Assembly: GCA_938042245.1 (NCBI GenBank)
Contig: CALIRO010000002.1
Coordinates: 62,001-126,000 of the forward strand
Length of the DNA: 64,000 bases
Source of the DNA: an uncultured Thermoguttaceae bacterium
GTDB lineage: Bacteria > Planctomycetota > Planctomycetia > Pirellulales > Thermoguttaceae
Direction: 5' to 3'
Part shown: piece by piece, positions 35,970-44,660 of the stretch
How positions within the stretch are numbered: position 1 is the first letter of the stretch
How the letters are laid out: each line of letters starts with the position of its first letter
Notes under the pieces: generated by a model
Told to the model about the DNA's origin: nothing
The model's input: the letters and a program-made list of their open reading frames with translations, nothing else
Database searches by the model: none
Position numbers and translations under genes: made by a program

Positions 35970-36201
35970 AAAAACCAAGCAACTCCCAAAACCGGACGTC
36001 CGTTTACGCCCGGATGACCGGTTCTGGGAAAGTTGCTTTTGCAGGGAGGCCAGATCGCCTTCTGTCGGACAAACAGGACCAAGAGCCTCTAATAAAACAA
36101 CGATTTTTCCCGAGAGGCTGGGCCTCGGAAAAGGGTTAGTGGAACTTTTTAGGATTTCCTGTTTGTGAGAGTTTGGAATTTTTTGGCTGGTGAGCATCGC
36201 C

Positions 36202-36939
36202 ATGCCTCAGAAGAAGATCAAACTTACCCGACCGGAACTGAAACGATACCGGGATGCCCTGGCCCGCTACGAGCGGTATCTACCCACCCTGAAGCTTAAA
36301 CAGCAGCAACTGCAACTGACACTTCGTACAGTGGTTGAGCAGCGGCGGGAAGCCGAGCAGGCACGGGACGAAATGGATACGTCGATTCGCCGCTATGAAC
36401 GCCTGCTGGCCGACTGGGCCGGTATTCCCTTGCAGCAATGGGCCCAACCGGCCGAAATCCGTACCAGCCAAACCAATGTGGCCGGGGTGCGAATCCCCGT
36501 CTTGGAAGAGGTGATTTTCCCACCGGCTCAGTACAGCCTGTTTGCCACGCCGGCCTGGGTGGATCAGGTCTTGGCCGATCTGCGGGAACGCAGCCGCCGA
36601 CAGGTGAAAGTGGATATTTTCCTGGAACAAGAACGGCTCATCCAACGGGAGCTGACCAAGATCATCCAGCGGGTCAATCTCTTTGAAAAGGTGATGATTC
36701 CCTTTGCCAAGGAAGCCATCCGACGCATCCGGATCAAATTGGGCGACGAAATGACAGCCGCTGTAGGCCGCAGCAAAATCGCCAAGAAGAAACTCTCCGC
36801 CGCTTACGCTACCGCTCCCGGAGAGTCCGATTCGCTTCAGCCGTTGCCCGAATCGCCCGATGCGTCCGACTCAACGGATTCCTCGGTGGGGAATTCGGCT
36901 CCTCCGGAGGACTCCTTTGGGCAGGAGGATCGGCCATGA
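36202..36939 (+). CDS. atpD: V-type ATP synthase subunit D (central rotor shaft)
   Basis: 245 aa from ATG 36202 (MPQKKIKLTRPELKRYR); a GTG at 36190 would add four residues, and neither has a strong ribosome-binding site. D is the long coiled-coil shaft that turns inside the A3B3 head. The typical start KLTRPELKRYRDALARYERYLPTL and the late helix LEQERLIQRELTKIIQRVNLFEK...IPFAKEAIRRI are visible. A Pro/Ser/Asp-rich tail of about 40 residues follows. Its stop overlaps the atpI start as ATGA. Confidence 0.93.
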   Translation: MPQKKIKLTRPELKRYRDALARYERYLPTLKLKQQQLQLTLRTVVEQRREAEQARDEMDTSIRRYERLLADWAGIPLQQWAQPAEIRTSQTNVAGVRIPVLEEVIFPPAQYSLFATPAWVDQVLADLRERSRRQVKVDIFLEQERLIQRELTKIIQRVNLFEKVMIPFAKEAIRRIRIKLGDEMTAAVGRSKIAKKKLSAAYATAPGESDSLQPLPESPDASDSTDSSVGNSAPPEDSFGQEDRP

Positions 36940-38699
36940 TTGTACCGATGCAAAAGGTCCATCTGGTGGCCCGGTCGGTGGATCGGCAAAAGCTTCTGGA
37001 CAGCCTGCGGGAACTGGGTGTGGTGCATATCATGCCAGCCGACCCCGCCAAAGCCACCTTGGATGAGGCCACCAGCCGTCGGCTTCAGATACTTCGCCAA
37101 GCGGTACAAACCTTAAGCAGTATTCCGCCCAGGGGGCCGGTGCCGGAGATTCCCCCTGAACAAGCCGCCCAGGAGGTACTGGACATTCAGCGTCGCTCGG
37201 CCGAGGCCCGGAGCCGTTTGGCCGCCCTCTACCACCAACTGGAACAACTGAGCCTTTGGGGCGATGTTCGGCTTTCGGAATTGGCAGCCCTTCAGGAAGC
37301 CGGCCTGAAAGTACAGGTCTATGCCATGCCCGCGCGGGTTGTCTCTCAAGTTCGGGCGGAATGTGTGGAAGTAGTGGCCCAGTTGCCGGGCCGACGGGTC
37401 TGGGTGGCCGTTGCCGGCCATGCCGATCCTGAACATCTGCCGGCCCAAGCCGAACCGGTCCCCTGGCCCAGCCGAGATGCTCCCAGCATTCGCGCCGAAG
37501 CTGCCCAAATCGACGCCGCTCTTCACCAGGATATGCATCGGCTGCATCAATTGGCCCATCTGGCGCCGCAGATGCAGAAGGCCCTGGCGGAACTGGAACT
37601 GCAGGCCGAGTACACTCTAGCGCAGCGAAGCGCCTGGGAAGATGAGCATTTGTTTGCTCTTTGGGGTTGGCTGCCAGCAGAACAGGCTGCCCATCTGGCC
37701 GAGCAGTTGGCGCAGCGAGGCCTTGTGGCTGCGGTGGCGCTTCATGAACCAGGTCCGGATGAACAGCCGCCCACCCTGGTCCGGCCGCCCGCTTGGGCCA
37801 AGCCCATCGAAGGTCTGTTCCGCATCCTGGGCACTACGCCCGGCTACCGAGAATATGATGTGTCGGTCCCGTTCCTCATCGCCCTGCCGCTTTTTACCGC
37901 CATCCTCATCGGCGACGGCGGCTACGGGGCTGTCTTGCTGGCCGCCATGCTGCTAGGCTATCGCAAATTGGCCAACAGTCTCGGCCAGCGGTTTGTCCAA
38001 TTGCTCACCATTGTGGGCATTGTGTCGGTCATTTGGGGGATAATTACCGCCTCGTTTTTCGGCCTCAGCCCTTATGAGCCGGTGGTGAAAGTGGATCTCA
38101 GCGAGCAGTCCCGCCGGTTCATGATGAGCCTGAGTTTTACGATCGGAGCGGTCCATTTGTCGCTGGCGCAATTGTGGCAGGGGATTAGGCTATATCCGAA
38201 TTTACAGTTTCTGAACAAACTCGGCTGGTCCGTCTTCCTATGGGGAATGTACGGGGTGGTCCGGATGTTTGTGTTGGGCGAACTGCTGCACTGGGGCACA
38301 CCCTGGCCATACTTTCTGCTAACCGGCGCCACCCTGGCCATCCTGTTTGCCAACCCAAGCCGAAACCCCCTGAAAATGCTCCTTTGGGGCCTTGCCCAAT
38401 TTCCGCTTTCGATGCTGTCGGCCTTTTCCGATGTAATTAGCTATGTGCGGCTGATGGCTGTTGGGCTGGCCAGCAGCGTACTGGCCGTCAGCTTCAATGC
38501 CATGGCCGCCCAGATACCCTTCTGGCCGGTGAGCCTGGTGGTGCTGCTGTTCGGCCATGGTCTGAACCTGGGCCTGGCCTTAATCGCTATGTTCGCTCAC
38601 GGCGTGCGTTTAAATATGCTAGAGTTTTGTAACAATCTTGGCATGCAATGGACCGGATATAAATATCGGCCCTTCTCATGGCGTTTATCGGAGGAGTAA
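36936..38699 (+). CDS. atpI: V-type ATP synthase subunit I (membrane stator, a-subunit)
   Basis: 587 aa, overlapping atpD by 4 bases (ATGA). Subunit I links the peripheral stalk to the ion channel. The N-terminal half is cytoplasmic coiled coil (KVHLVARSVDRQKLLDSLRELGVVHI at the start). The C-terminal half has about seven membrane segments, beginning with VSVPFLIALPLFTAILIGDGGYG and including SMLSAFSDVISYVRLMAVGLASSVLA, which holds the conserved Arg that releases the ion from the c-ring. It is somewhat shorter than the family average of 600-650 but has the expected order. Confidence 0.95.
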   Translation: MIVPMQKVHLVARSVDRQKLLDSLRELGVVHIMPADPAKATLDEATSRRLQILRQAVQTLSSIPPRGPVPEIPPEQAAQEVLDIQRRSAEARSRLAALYHQLEQLSLWGDVRLSELAALQEAGLKVQVYAMPARVVSQVRAECVEVVAQLPGRRVWVAVAGHADPEHLPAQAEPVPWPSRDAPSIRAEAAQIDAALHQDMHRLHQLAHLAPQMQKALAELELQAEYTLAQRSAWEDEHLFALWGWLPAEQAAHLAEQLAQRGLVAAVALHEPGPDEQPPTLVRPPAWAKPIEGLFRILGTTPGYREYDVSVPFLIALPLFTAILIGDGGYGAVLLAAMLLGYRKLANSLGQRFVQLLTIVGIVSVIWGIITASFFGLSPYEPVVKVDLSEQSRRFMMSLSFTIGAVHLSLAQLWQGIRLYPNLQFLNKLGWSVFLWGMYGVVRMFVLGELLHWGTPWPYFLLTGATLAILFANPSRNPLKMLLWGLAQFPLSMLSAFSDVISYVRLMAVGLASSVLAVSFNAMAAQIPFWPVSLVVLLFGHGLNLGLALIAMFAHGVRLNMLEFCNNLGMQWTGYKYRPFSWRLSEE

Positions 38700-38704
38700 A
38701 TAGC

Positions 38705-39259
38705 ATGAACTACGATGGCTTTTGGACAAGTTTCACTACGGTTCCCATGCTGTTGGCCGAACAAGCAGCCCCCCAAGGTGGGCAGAATATGCTTTGGCTT
38801 TTCTTCGCTGGTCTTGGAGCAGTTATCTGCCTGGGCATGGGCGCCTTTGGCAGTTCGATGGGCATCGGCGTGGCTGGCCAAGCCGCCGCCGGCGCTTGGG
38901 CAAAAGAAGCTCGAGCAGGCCGAAACTTGAGCTTCACCTATATCATTCTCGTCGGGATGCCCATCAGCCAAACCCTCTACGCCATGATTGTCATGAACAA
39001 TATGCGCGGCGTGTTAGCCAACGAAAGTTTGGCGGTGGCCAATGCCGGCCTGCTGTTGGGCATCGGTATTGCCACCGGGTTGGGCGAAATGCTTTCCGCC
39101 TGGCTCCAAGGCCTTATCGGAGCAGCCGGCATCCGCGCCCTTTGCGAAGGCGAAGGCAAGGGGCTGGCCTTCATCATCATCGCCATGGGTATCGTGGAAA
39201 CGGTAGGTATTTTCACCATGGTCTTCATGCTCGGCATGATCCCAGCCGCCTCAGGCTGA
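38705..39259 (+). CDS. atpK: V-type ATP synthase subunit K (proteolipid ring)
   Basis: 184 aa from ATG 38705 with GGAGGAG at 38690-38696. Four membrane helices form two hairpins, the double-length V-type c-subunit. Helix 2 reads VGMPISQTLYAMIV and helix 4 MGIVETVGIFTMVF; only the second hairpin carries the ion-binding Glu, so each subunit moves one ion. Ligands of the Enterococcus hirae Na+ site (T64, Q65, Q110, E139) have counterparts: Ser-Gln in PISQTLY, Gln in WLQGLIGAAGI and Glu in VETV. This suggests a Na+-coupled enzyme; that is inference by motif. It is the last gene of the operon; no F, G or C subunit genes follow. Confidence 0.95.
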   Translation: MNYDGFWTSFTTVPMLLAEQAAPQGGQNMLWLFFAGLGAVICLGMGAFGSSMGIGVAGQAAAGAWAKEARAGRNLSFTYIILVGMPISQTLYAMIVMNNMRGVLANESLAVANAGLLLGIGIATGLGEMLSAWLQGLIGAAGIRALCEGEGKGLAFIIIAMGIVETVGIFTMVFMLGMIPAASG

Positions 39260-39610
39260 CCACTAGAGGAGAAAGCAAGAAGCCCAAAATTCTCCCTGGC
39301 CTAACGCCTAAAAGGGGTGATCCTGAACAGGAGAGGGCAACCCACGGCGGGCAAACGGCAGAAGCCGCACGGTGAACGACCGATTCGCACAATATGTGAT
39401 TTGCGATACCTCAAAACAACCGAGCCTCGCCGGTTAGGAATCCGAGACTCCCCAGAAATAGGGCGCTTTGTCCCGCCTCAACTGGCAGCACTCCCGCTCC
39501 GTCCGGCTAACCCCTTGTACCGAAGACCTTCCTATCCGATGGTTCATTCTCAAGCACCAAGCTCCCTCTTGGCGGGGAAATGGGACCTTTTAAGAAACGG
39601 TCCTCCATCC
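39260..39610. other. intergenic region between convergent atpK and mnmE
   Basis: 351 bases. A hairpin GGACC...GGTCC with an 11-base loop (39581-39601) lies near the mnmE end, without a strong T run. A frame of 150 codons on the plus strand (39317-39769) runs into mnmE on the opposite strand, is Arg/Pro-rich and is not supported as a gene. Confidence 0.55.
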
Positions 39611-41335
39611 CTATTTGCCGATGCAGAATTGGCTGAAAATCCGATCCAGAAGATCTTCTGTATAGATAGCGCCGGATACCTTGCCAATTTCGTCCAAAGC
39701 CAGGCGCAGTTCCGCAGCGATCAGTTCTTCTGCACATGTTTGGCCGACCAGTTCCAAAGCCCGGTCTAGCGCCTGGCTGGCTAGCCGAATCGACTCCGCC
39801 GATCGGAGCGCCGTAGCCACGACGGCATGGCCGCCGCTGCGCACCAAACTCTCGAGAGTTTCTCGGATTCTACTGCGCAGCTGTTCCAGACCTTGGCCGG
39901 TTCGGCTACTGGTTAGGATCGGCTTCTGGCCGCACTGGTGGGCCAATTGCTCCAAGTCGATCCGGATCGGTTGGTCCGCTTTGGTCAGCACCACCAATCG
40001 GGCTTGCTGGCTCCAGCGGGCTAACTGCAAGCCCTGTTGGAGATCCATCGGCTGGCTAGCATCCACACACCAAAGGAGCACATCGGCCTGTTGAATCTGC
40101 TGGACGGCCATCTGTTGAGCCGCCGCTTCTACCAACATCTGACCAGTCCCCTTTTCGTTCAATGGGTCGCTGGAGCGGCGAACGGTCTGCTTTTCGGCTG
40201 CTGCTTGGCCCGCTGCCCCACTGGCCTCTGGTTGCCCTCTGGACAGTTCCGTTGCCCCCAGCTCCACCCAATCCAAACCGGCTGTATCGACCAATTGGCA
40301 TCGAACAGTCCCTAGCTGCAATTGGCCCACCAAGTAATCCCGGGTAGTGCCCGGCCAAGGGGAAACAATCGCCTGCTGCCGACCCAGCAACGCATTAAAC
40401 AGACTGCTTTTCCCCACATTAGGCCGACCCACCAAGACCACCGTCATTCCTTCGGCCCGGATTCGGCGGGTTTGCAGTTGGTCGGCTAGCACATGGAGTT
40501 GTTCCCGGGCTTGCAGAATCTGGCTAGCTAACTCCTGCCGACCTAAAAACGGTAGCTCTTCCTCTGGGAAATCCAGGCCGGCTTCCAGGTGCACTAAAAG
40601 TTCTAATAACCGATTTCGGAGCTGCTGTAAGGGGCGGGCCAGACCACCGGCCAGTTGCTCCAGGGCTACCGCCAATTGTCGGCAATCCAGCGCATCCACG
40701 ACGCCTAGAACCGCTTCGGCCTGGGTCAGATCGATCCGTCCGTTCAAAAAAGCTCGAAGGGTAAACTCTCCTGGCTCCGCCAGCCGAGCACCAGCCCGGC
40801 ACAGCGTCCGAACTGCTGATTCCAGCAATGGCGGACAACCCAACGTATGCAGTTCCGCCACCGGGCCGCCCGTATAACTCCTAGGCCCAGGCCAATAGTA
40901 AAGCTCCGCCGGCAGCCCTCCCAAAACACCTTCCAGCCGAACTTCCCCATATACCACCACCGGCCTAGAAGCGGATGTCCATCCTTCCAAGAAGGTTTCC
41001 GCTGGATTTTTCGCTCCCTGCCCCTTATTCTCCGGCTTCTTAGGCCATCCCGCCGAAAAGGTTCCCCGTCGATGTTCCGGCAGCACTTCACTACCGGTAT
41101 CTCCTCCGTTCGAGGCAACATTTCTTTGAGCATCCCCCCCAAAAGTAGGGGCAGACGAGGCAGACACATTGCTCCCAAATAGAAAACTAACCCCTTCTGG
41201 GGGGTTCGGACGGGGGGTAAAACATCGCCTTAAGCACCCCCAAACTTGGGGGCCTGATACCCGAATAATCCCTCGAAGTCCCCCTCCAGGAGGGGATGCA
41301 ATCGCTACTATGGTATCATCTAGAGAATAACCCAT
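39611..41335 (-). CDS. mnmE: tRNA uridine-5-carboxymethylaminomethyl modification GTPase MnmE
   Basis: 574 aa, longer than the usual 450-460. With MnmG it modifies wobble U34 of several tRNAs. Seen: the N-terminal start DDTIVAIASPPGGGLRGIIRVSG, WPGPRSYTGGPVAELHTLG, the helical domain RLAEPGEFTLRAFLNGRIDLTQAEAV, G1 VGRPNVGKSSLFNAL, the TTRD switch, G3 DTAGL, G4 TKAD, and the C-terminal CIGK that matches the family CxGK end with its catalytic Cys. The extra length comes from an insert of about 65 residues in the N-terminal domain (near residues 45-115) and one of about 25 after the G3 motif. The first insert coincides with clustered G/C-run palindromes in the DNA (41130-41260). The ribosome-binding site is weak (AAGG). 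Confidence 0.95.
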   Translation of the reverse strand: MGYSLDDTIVAIASPPGGGLRGIIRVSGPQVWGCLRRCFTPRPNPPEGVSFLFGSNVSASSAPTFGGDAQRNVASNGGDTGSEVLPEHRRGTFSAGWPKKPENKGQGAKNPAETFLEGWTSASRPVVVYGEVRLEGVLGGLPAELYYWPGPRSYTGGPVAELHTLGCPPLLESAVRTLCRAGARLAEPGEFTLRAFLNGRIDLTQAEAVLGVVDALDCRQLAVALEQLAGGLARPLQQLRNRLLELLVHLEAGLDFPEEELPFLGRQELASQILQAREQLHVLADQLQTRRIRAEGMTVVLVGRPNVGKSSLFNALLGRQQAIVSPWPGTTRDYLVGQLQLGTVRCQLVDTAGLDWVELGATELSRGQPEASGAAGQAAAEKQTVRRSSDPLNEKGTGQMLVEAAAQQMAVQQIQQADVLLWCVDASQPMDLQQGLQLARWSQQARLVVLTKADQPIRIDLEQLAHQCGQKPILTSSRTGQGLEQLRSRIRETLESLVRSGGHAVVATALRSAESIRLASQALDRALELVGQTCAEELIAAELRLALDEIGKVSGAIYTEDLLDRIFSQFCIGK

Positions 41336-41589
41336 AGCCTTAACTAGGGGCTTAATACCCCCCGAAAAATCCCTTTTGCTCTAGCATTGAACTGGTTAGG
41401 TGGATATACTTGAAGCCCTTGTCCAGGGGAACCTTTTTCTTGGCCGTTGTTATACCTGAAATTTTACCAGTATTTCCGTAAAACAAATTATTTGTATAAA
41501 ACTTCTTGGAACTGAAAATAGATAAAATGGATAAAACAGAAAGTCACAAAATAGAAGGTTTGGGCATCCTCAGGCAACTGAATCCATCT

Positions 41590-42237
41590 ATGAGGAAGGC
41601 CTCTAACGGGTTGAAGTTGCTCCTGGGCGTGGTGGTGGTTTGTGGATTGGAAGCGGTGGGAAGCGGCTGTGTACAGCGACGGTTGACCATCCGGACCGAT
41701 CCGCCCGGGGCCATGGCATACGTGGATGGCTACCCCATCGGCACTACCCCAATTTCTACGGACTTTATCTATTATGGAACCCGGGAAATTCGGCTTGTCA
41801 AAGACGGCTATGAGACGGTGGTGGTCAAACAGCGGTTTTGGCCGCCCTGGTATGAAATCCCTCCGTTGGATTTTATTTCGGAGAACTTGGTACCTGGGGA
41901 GTTTCGGGATCATCGGACGTTAGAATTTCGGCTTCAGCCGCAGCGGATCACCCCGCCGGAGCAGTTGGTGGATCGTGCTGAGCGGCTCCGAAGAGGGGAA
42001 ATCTTTCTGCCTTCCGGCACTCCAGGGGTGCCAGCCGGGGGGATATTACTACCAGGCCCACCTTCGGGTGGGGTACCTCTCCGGTTGAACCCCCCTGGAG
42101 GGGCTGGAGGTGGAGCAGGGGCAGGCTCGGCACCTCCCGGCACTTGGCAGGCTGCACCGGCCAGGGTTCCTCCAGTCCGCCCAGAGCCGGACGTCGGCGG
42201 CCGACCGGTTTATCCCCTCCCCAACGATGGCCTTTAA
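41590..42237 (+). CDS. PEGA-domain lipoprotein
   Basis: About 215 aa from ATG 41590 (MRKASNGLKLLLGVVVV); the frame extends to 41506, but that would put 28 charged residues before the signal. A hydrophobic core followed by VGSGC gives a likely lipobox. The mature part opens with a PEGA domain: RRLTIRTDPPGAMAYVDGYPIGTTPISTDFIYYGTREIRLVKDGYE. PEGA domains are common in surface proteins. The C-terminal third is Gly/Pro-rich (PPGGAGGGAGAGSAPPG). It stands alone, divergent from mnmE; the 254-base gap before it carries a G/C-run element at 41346-41358. Confidence 0.8.
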   Translation: MRKASNGLKLLLGVVVVCGLEAVGSGCVQRRLTIRTDPPGAMAYVDGYPIGTTPISTDFIYYGTREIRLVKDGYETVVVKQRFWPPWYEIPPLDFISENLVPGEFRDHRTLEFRLQPQRITPPEQLVDRAERLRRGEIFLPSGTPGVPAGGILLPGPPSGGVPLRLNPPGGAGGGAGAGSAPPGTWQAAPARVPPVRPEPDVGGRPVYPLPNDGL

Positions 42238-42376
42238 TCTACCTAGCAAACCCTGTCAAAGACTGATCCTGCGCCCCTGCTTTTTTCTAGCTGGTGCGTG
42301 CCTGAAGCTGCCAAAACAGCCAGGGTAATTCTACCCCGCCCTGATCGGGGAGCGGCTGGGCTGGCAAAAGAGCTTC

Positions 42377-42538
42377 GGAACATTTCAGCCGAGTGAAGTA
42401 AGGGCTTGTTTTCTAGGGAGAATCCCCCGGAGTGTCATTCCCGCGGAAGCGGGAATCCAGAGAGCAGAAATCCATGGAACAAAACTAGATTTCGGCGTTC
42501 GCGCAGGGACGGGTTGGATCATTCGGCTGAGATGTTCC
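42377..42538 (+). repeat. MITE-like element, complete copy (162 bp)
   Basis: The left end GGAACATTTCAGCCGAGTGA (42377-42396) and the reverse complement of the right end (42519-42538), GGAACATCTCAGCCGAATGA, match at 18 of 20 positions. The flanks AGAGCTTC (42369-42376) and AGAGTTTC (42539-42546) may be an 8-bp target duplication with one change. A REP-like palindrome (42434-42460) lies inside. There is no coding capacity. It fills half of the gap between the PEGA gene and mlaD. Confidence 0.8.
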
Positions 42539-42561
42539 AGAGTTTCGAAGGAAAGAGCCGG

Positions 42562-43698
42562 TTATCTGGGCTGAAACAAGGGGGTTAAAAGGCCGGGCCG
42601 AGTTAAACCTGGTGCCTGATACGGGGTAAGCTCTTCTGGGCTGATGCCGGGCACTCCTTTAAAACCTCCCTGGGGACGAACCGCATCTCGGACCAGGATG
42701 CCCGGATGCCGGGCCACCTTATCGCTGAAAATGCGAGCATCTTCCACAATCGGGCGCAATCGCTCGGAAACTTCCTCCAAATTACTGATCGTCCGGTTGA
42801 ACCGGTCGTAGAGCTCTCGATTGTGCACCAACTGGCCTAAGGTACCGGTGTTATTGTTTAGCGCCTGGGCGAATAGATGGACTTCGCTGAGCGTGGCATC
42901 TAATTTGGCAAGGGTTTGGTCCAATCGGCTGACCAAGTCCGGGCCTCGCTGCGCCAACGGTGTGGTGAAACTACGAACATCCTGCAGAGCGCCTTGCAAT
43001 TCTGCCATGGCTTGTTGGGTTTTACCTACCAGGTCTGGAAGTTGCTGAACTGCTTTGGCCAGTTGTTGGCGGTTTTGTTCGTCGCCGATCATTTTGTTCA
43101 GGTTCTCGAAGGTGGTTTTCGACAGGGCAAGGTTTTCCCGGGCCATGGAGACAATACTCTCCAGTTGCGGTTTATTTTGCTTCAAGATATCGTTGACTTG
43201 CTCGACCGTTTCGCCAAACTTGTTGCTGGTGTTCACCAGAGAGTCGATGGCCCGCTTAAAGTCGGTTCGCATATCGGCCACTACTTCCAAGGGATCGACG
43301 GCGACGATGCCCTCCTGTAGTTGTTGTGGATCAATGGGGGCATCCGGTTTGCGGGGATCGCCGGAGGGGACAAATTCCAGCACCGCATCGCCCAACAGAG
43401 AGCCTCGGATTCGGCACACTTCGTTTTGTTTGAGGGGGATGCCTTCGTGGATCCGGGCGGTAACGATGACGGTTCCGTCGTCGGCAAATTCATGGCGCAC
43501 GACCCGGCCGATCAAGATGCCGCTTTTGCGCACCGGAGTGTCGGCGGTTACCCCTGGGGCCTGCGGGAAGCGAATCCGAAGCAGATAGGTCCGTTGGAAG
43601 ACCGGGATTTCTCCGAAAACAATGGCCAAAATCGCTGCAATCAGCAGGCTGGCCACCACCATTAGGCCCACTCGGAAATGCATGCGTCGTTCTTCCAT
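42562..43698 (-). CDS. mlaD: MlaD/MCE-family lipid-transport substrate-binding protein
   Basis: 378 aa from the ATG at 43698 (MEERRMHFRVGL) with GGAGGA upstream; an earlier in-frame start has no such site. One N-terminal membrane anchor (VGLMVVASLLIAAILAIVFG) precedes the MCE domain (VTADTPVRKSGILIGRVVRHEF, CRIRGSLLGDAVLEFVPSG). Residues about 140-330 are a long helical stretch (KFGETVEQVNDILKQNKPQL), as in MCE proteins that form periplasmic tunnels for phospholipids. It is last of an E-F-D set on the minus strand, 68 bases after mlaF. It is longer than E. coli MlaD (183 aa), resembling the longer MCE proteins of other phyla. Confidence 0.9.
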   Translation of the reverse strand: MEERRMHFRVGLMVVASLLIAAILAIVFGEIPVFQRTYLLRIRFPQAPGVTADTPVRKSGILIGRVVRHEFADDGTVIVTARIHEGIPLKQNEVCRIRGSLLGDAVLEFVPSGDPRKPDAPIDPQQLQEGIVAVDPLEVVADMRTDFKRAIDSLVNTSNKFGETVEQVNDILKQNKPQLESIVSMARENLALSKTTFENLNKMIGDEQNRQQLAKAVQQLPDLVGKTQQAMAELQGALQDVRSFTTPLAQRGPDLVSRLDQTLAKLDATLSEVHLFAQALNNNTGTLGQLVHNRELYDRFNRTISNLEEVSERLRPIVEDARIFSDKVARHPGILVRDAVRPQGGFKGVPGISPEELTPYQAPGLTRPGLLTPLFQPR

Positions 43699-43766
43699 GG
43701 GCTGTCCTCCGTTGGCCTTTTGGCAACCCAATAGGATGCGGAAGAAAGGGATTTTCTTAGGGGGGG

Positions 43767-44660
43767 TTATTCCTCCGATTGACCGGAACGAATTTCCTGG
43801 AGTCGGTGTTCCGCTTCGCCTCGGACGAATTCCCGGACTCGCAGATCCGGCGATTGTTCGATCTGGTCTGGGGGGCCGTCGTAAAGGATTTGGGTCTCAT
43901 TAGGATGCAACCGACTTAGTGGATAAAGCATCATCACTCGATCGGCTGTTTTTTGCGCGGTGCGCATGTCATGGGTGACGACAATGCTGGTTACCGGATG
44001 GCGTTGGCGGGTTTGGAGGATCAATGCATTGATGACATCACTCATGATAGGATCCAATCCGGTGGTCGGTTCGTCGTAGAGGATGACTTCCGGCTCTAAG
44101 ACCAGTGCTCTGGCCAGGCCGACCCGCTTGCGCATCCCGCCGGAAAGTTCGGCAGGATATTTGTCGAGGATTTTTGGCGAAAGACCGACCTCGGCCAAAC
44201 GGGCTACGACCATATCCCGAATTTCCTCTTCGGTTTTGTCGGTATGCTGCCGGAGTGGAAACGCCACGTTCTGATAGACTGTCATGCTGTCAAACAAGGC
44301 GGCCTGTTGAAACACAAATCCAAACCGCCGACGTTGCTGGGTAAGCTCCTTTTCGCTCAATCGGCCGAGGTCTAGGCCGTCGAAATAGACCTTTCCCCGA
44401 CTGGGGCGAATCAGCCCAATGAGCGTCTTGAGCAGCACCGTCTTTCCGCAGCCGCTTTCGCCGATAATGGCCAGGGTTTGGCCTCTGGGCACTTCAAAAT
44501 GGATCTTCCTGAGTACCGGGTGATCCTCGAAGACGACCCAAAGATCTTTGATTTGCAGGAGCGGGCGGTCCGCTGCCGGTCGGCTGGAGTTTTCAGGAGT
44601 CTGTGCCCCGGTATTCGCACAACTAGGATTTATCAAAGGAGTTTCGGCGCTTGCGGCCAT
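43767..44660 (-). CDS. mlaF: MlaF-type ABC transporter ATP-binding protein
   Basis: 297 aa. It powers lipid exchange by the MlaE-type permease. It has Walker A GESGCGKTVLL, the Q-loop FVFQQAALFDSMTVYQNVAFPL typical of the Mkl/MlaF family, signature LSGGMRKRVGLARAL, Walker [21 protein letters not shown], and the switch His in VVTHDM. The first 30 residues are an extra hydrophilic lead. Its start lies 28 bases inside the end of mlaE, so the two are coupled. Confidence 0.94.
   Translation of the reverse strand: MAASAETPLINPSCANTGAQTPENSSRPAADRPLLQIKDLWVVFEDHPVLRKIHFEVPRGQTLAIIGESGCGKTVLLKTLIGLIRPSRGKVYFDGLDLGRLSEKELTQQRRRFGFVFQQAALFDSMTVYQNVAFPLRQHTDKTEEEIRDMVVARLAEVGLSPKILDKYPAELSGGMRKRVGLARALVLEPEVILYDEPTTGLDPIMSDVINALILQTRQRHPVTSIVVTHDMRTAQKTADRVMMLYPLSRLHPNETQILYDGPPDQIEQSPDLRVREFVRGEAEHRLQEIRSGQSEE

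Larger units (their letters stand above)
35853..36201 (+). other. repeat-filled gap between atpB and atpD
   Basis: 349 bases inside an otherwise tight operon. It holds a 15-bp tandem repeat (35881-35915), a copy of a 27-base REP-like sequence (35943-35969) and a weak hairpin near 36105-36125 (GAGAGGCTGGGCCTC). Frames of about 100 codons in several phases are low-complexity and unsupported. Confidence 0.6.

Noticed and set aside
39317-39769. 150-codon plus-strand frame after atpK
   Set aside because: Its last 150 bases lie antisense to the well-supported mnmE C-terminus; the rest has no recognisable feature.
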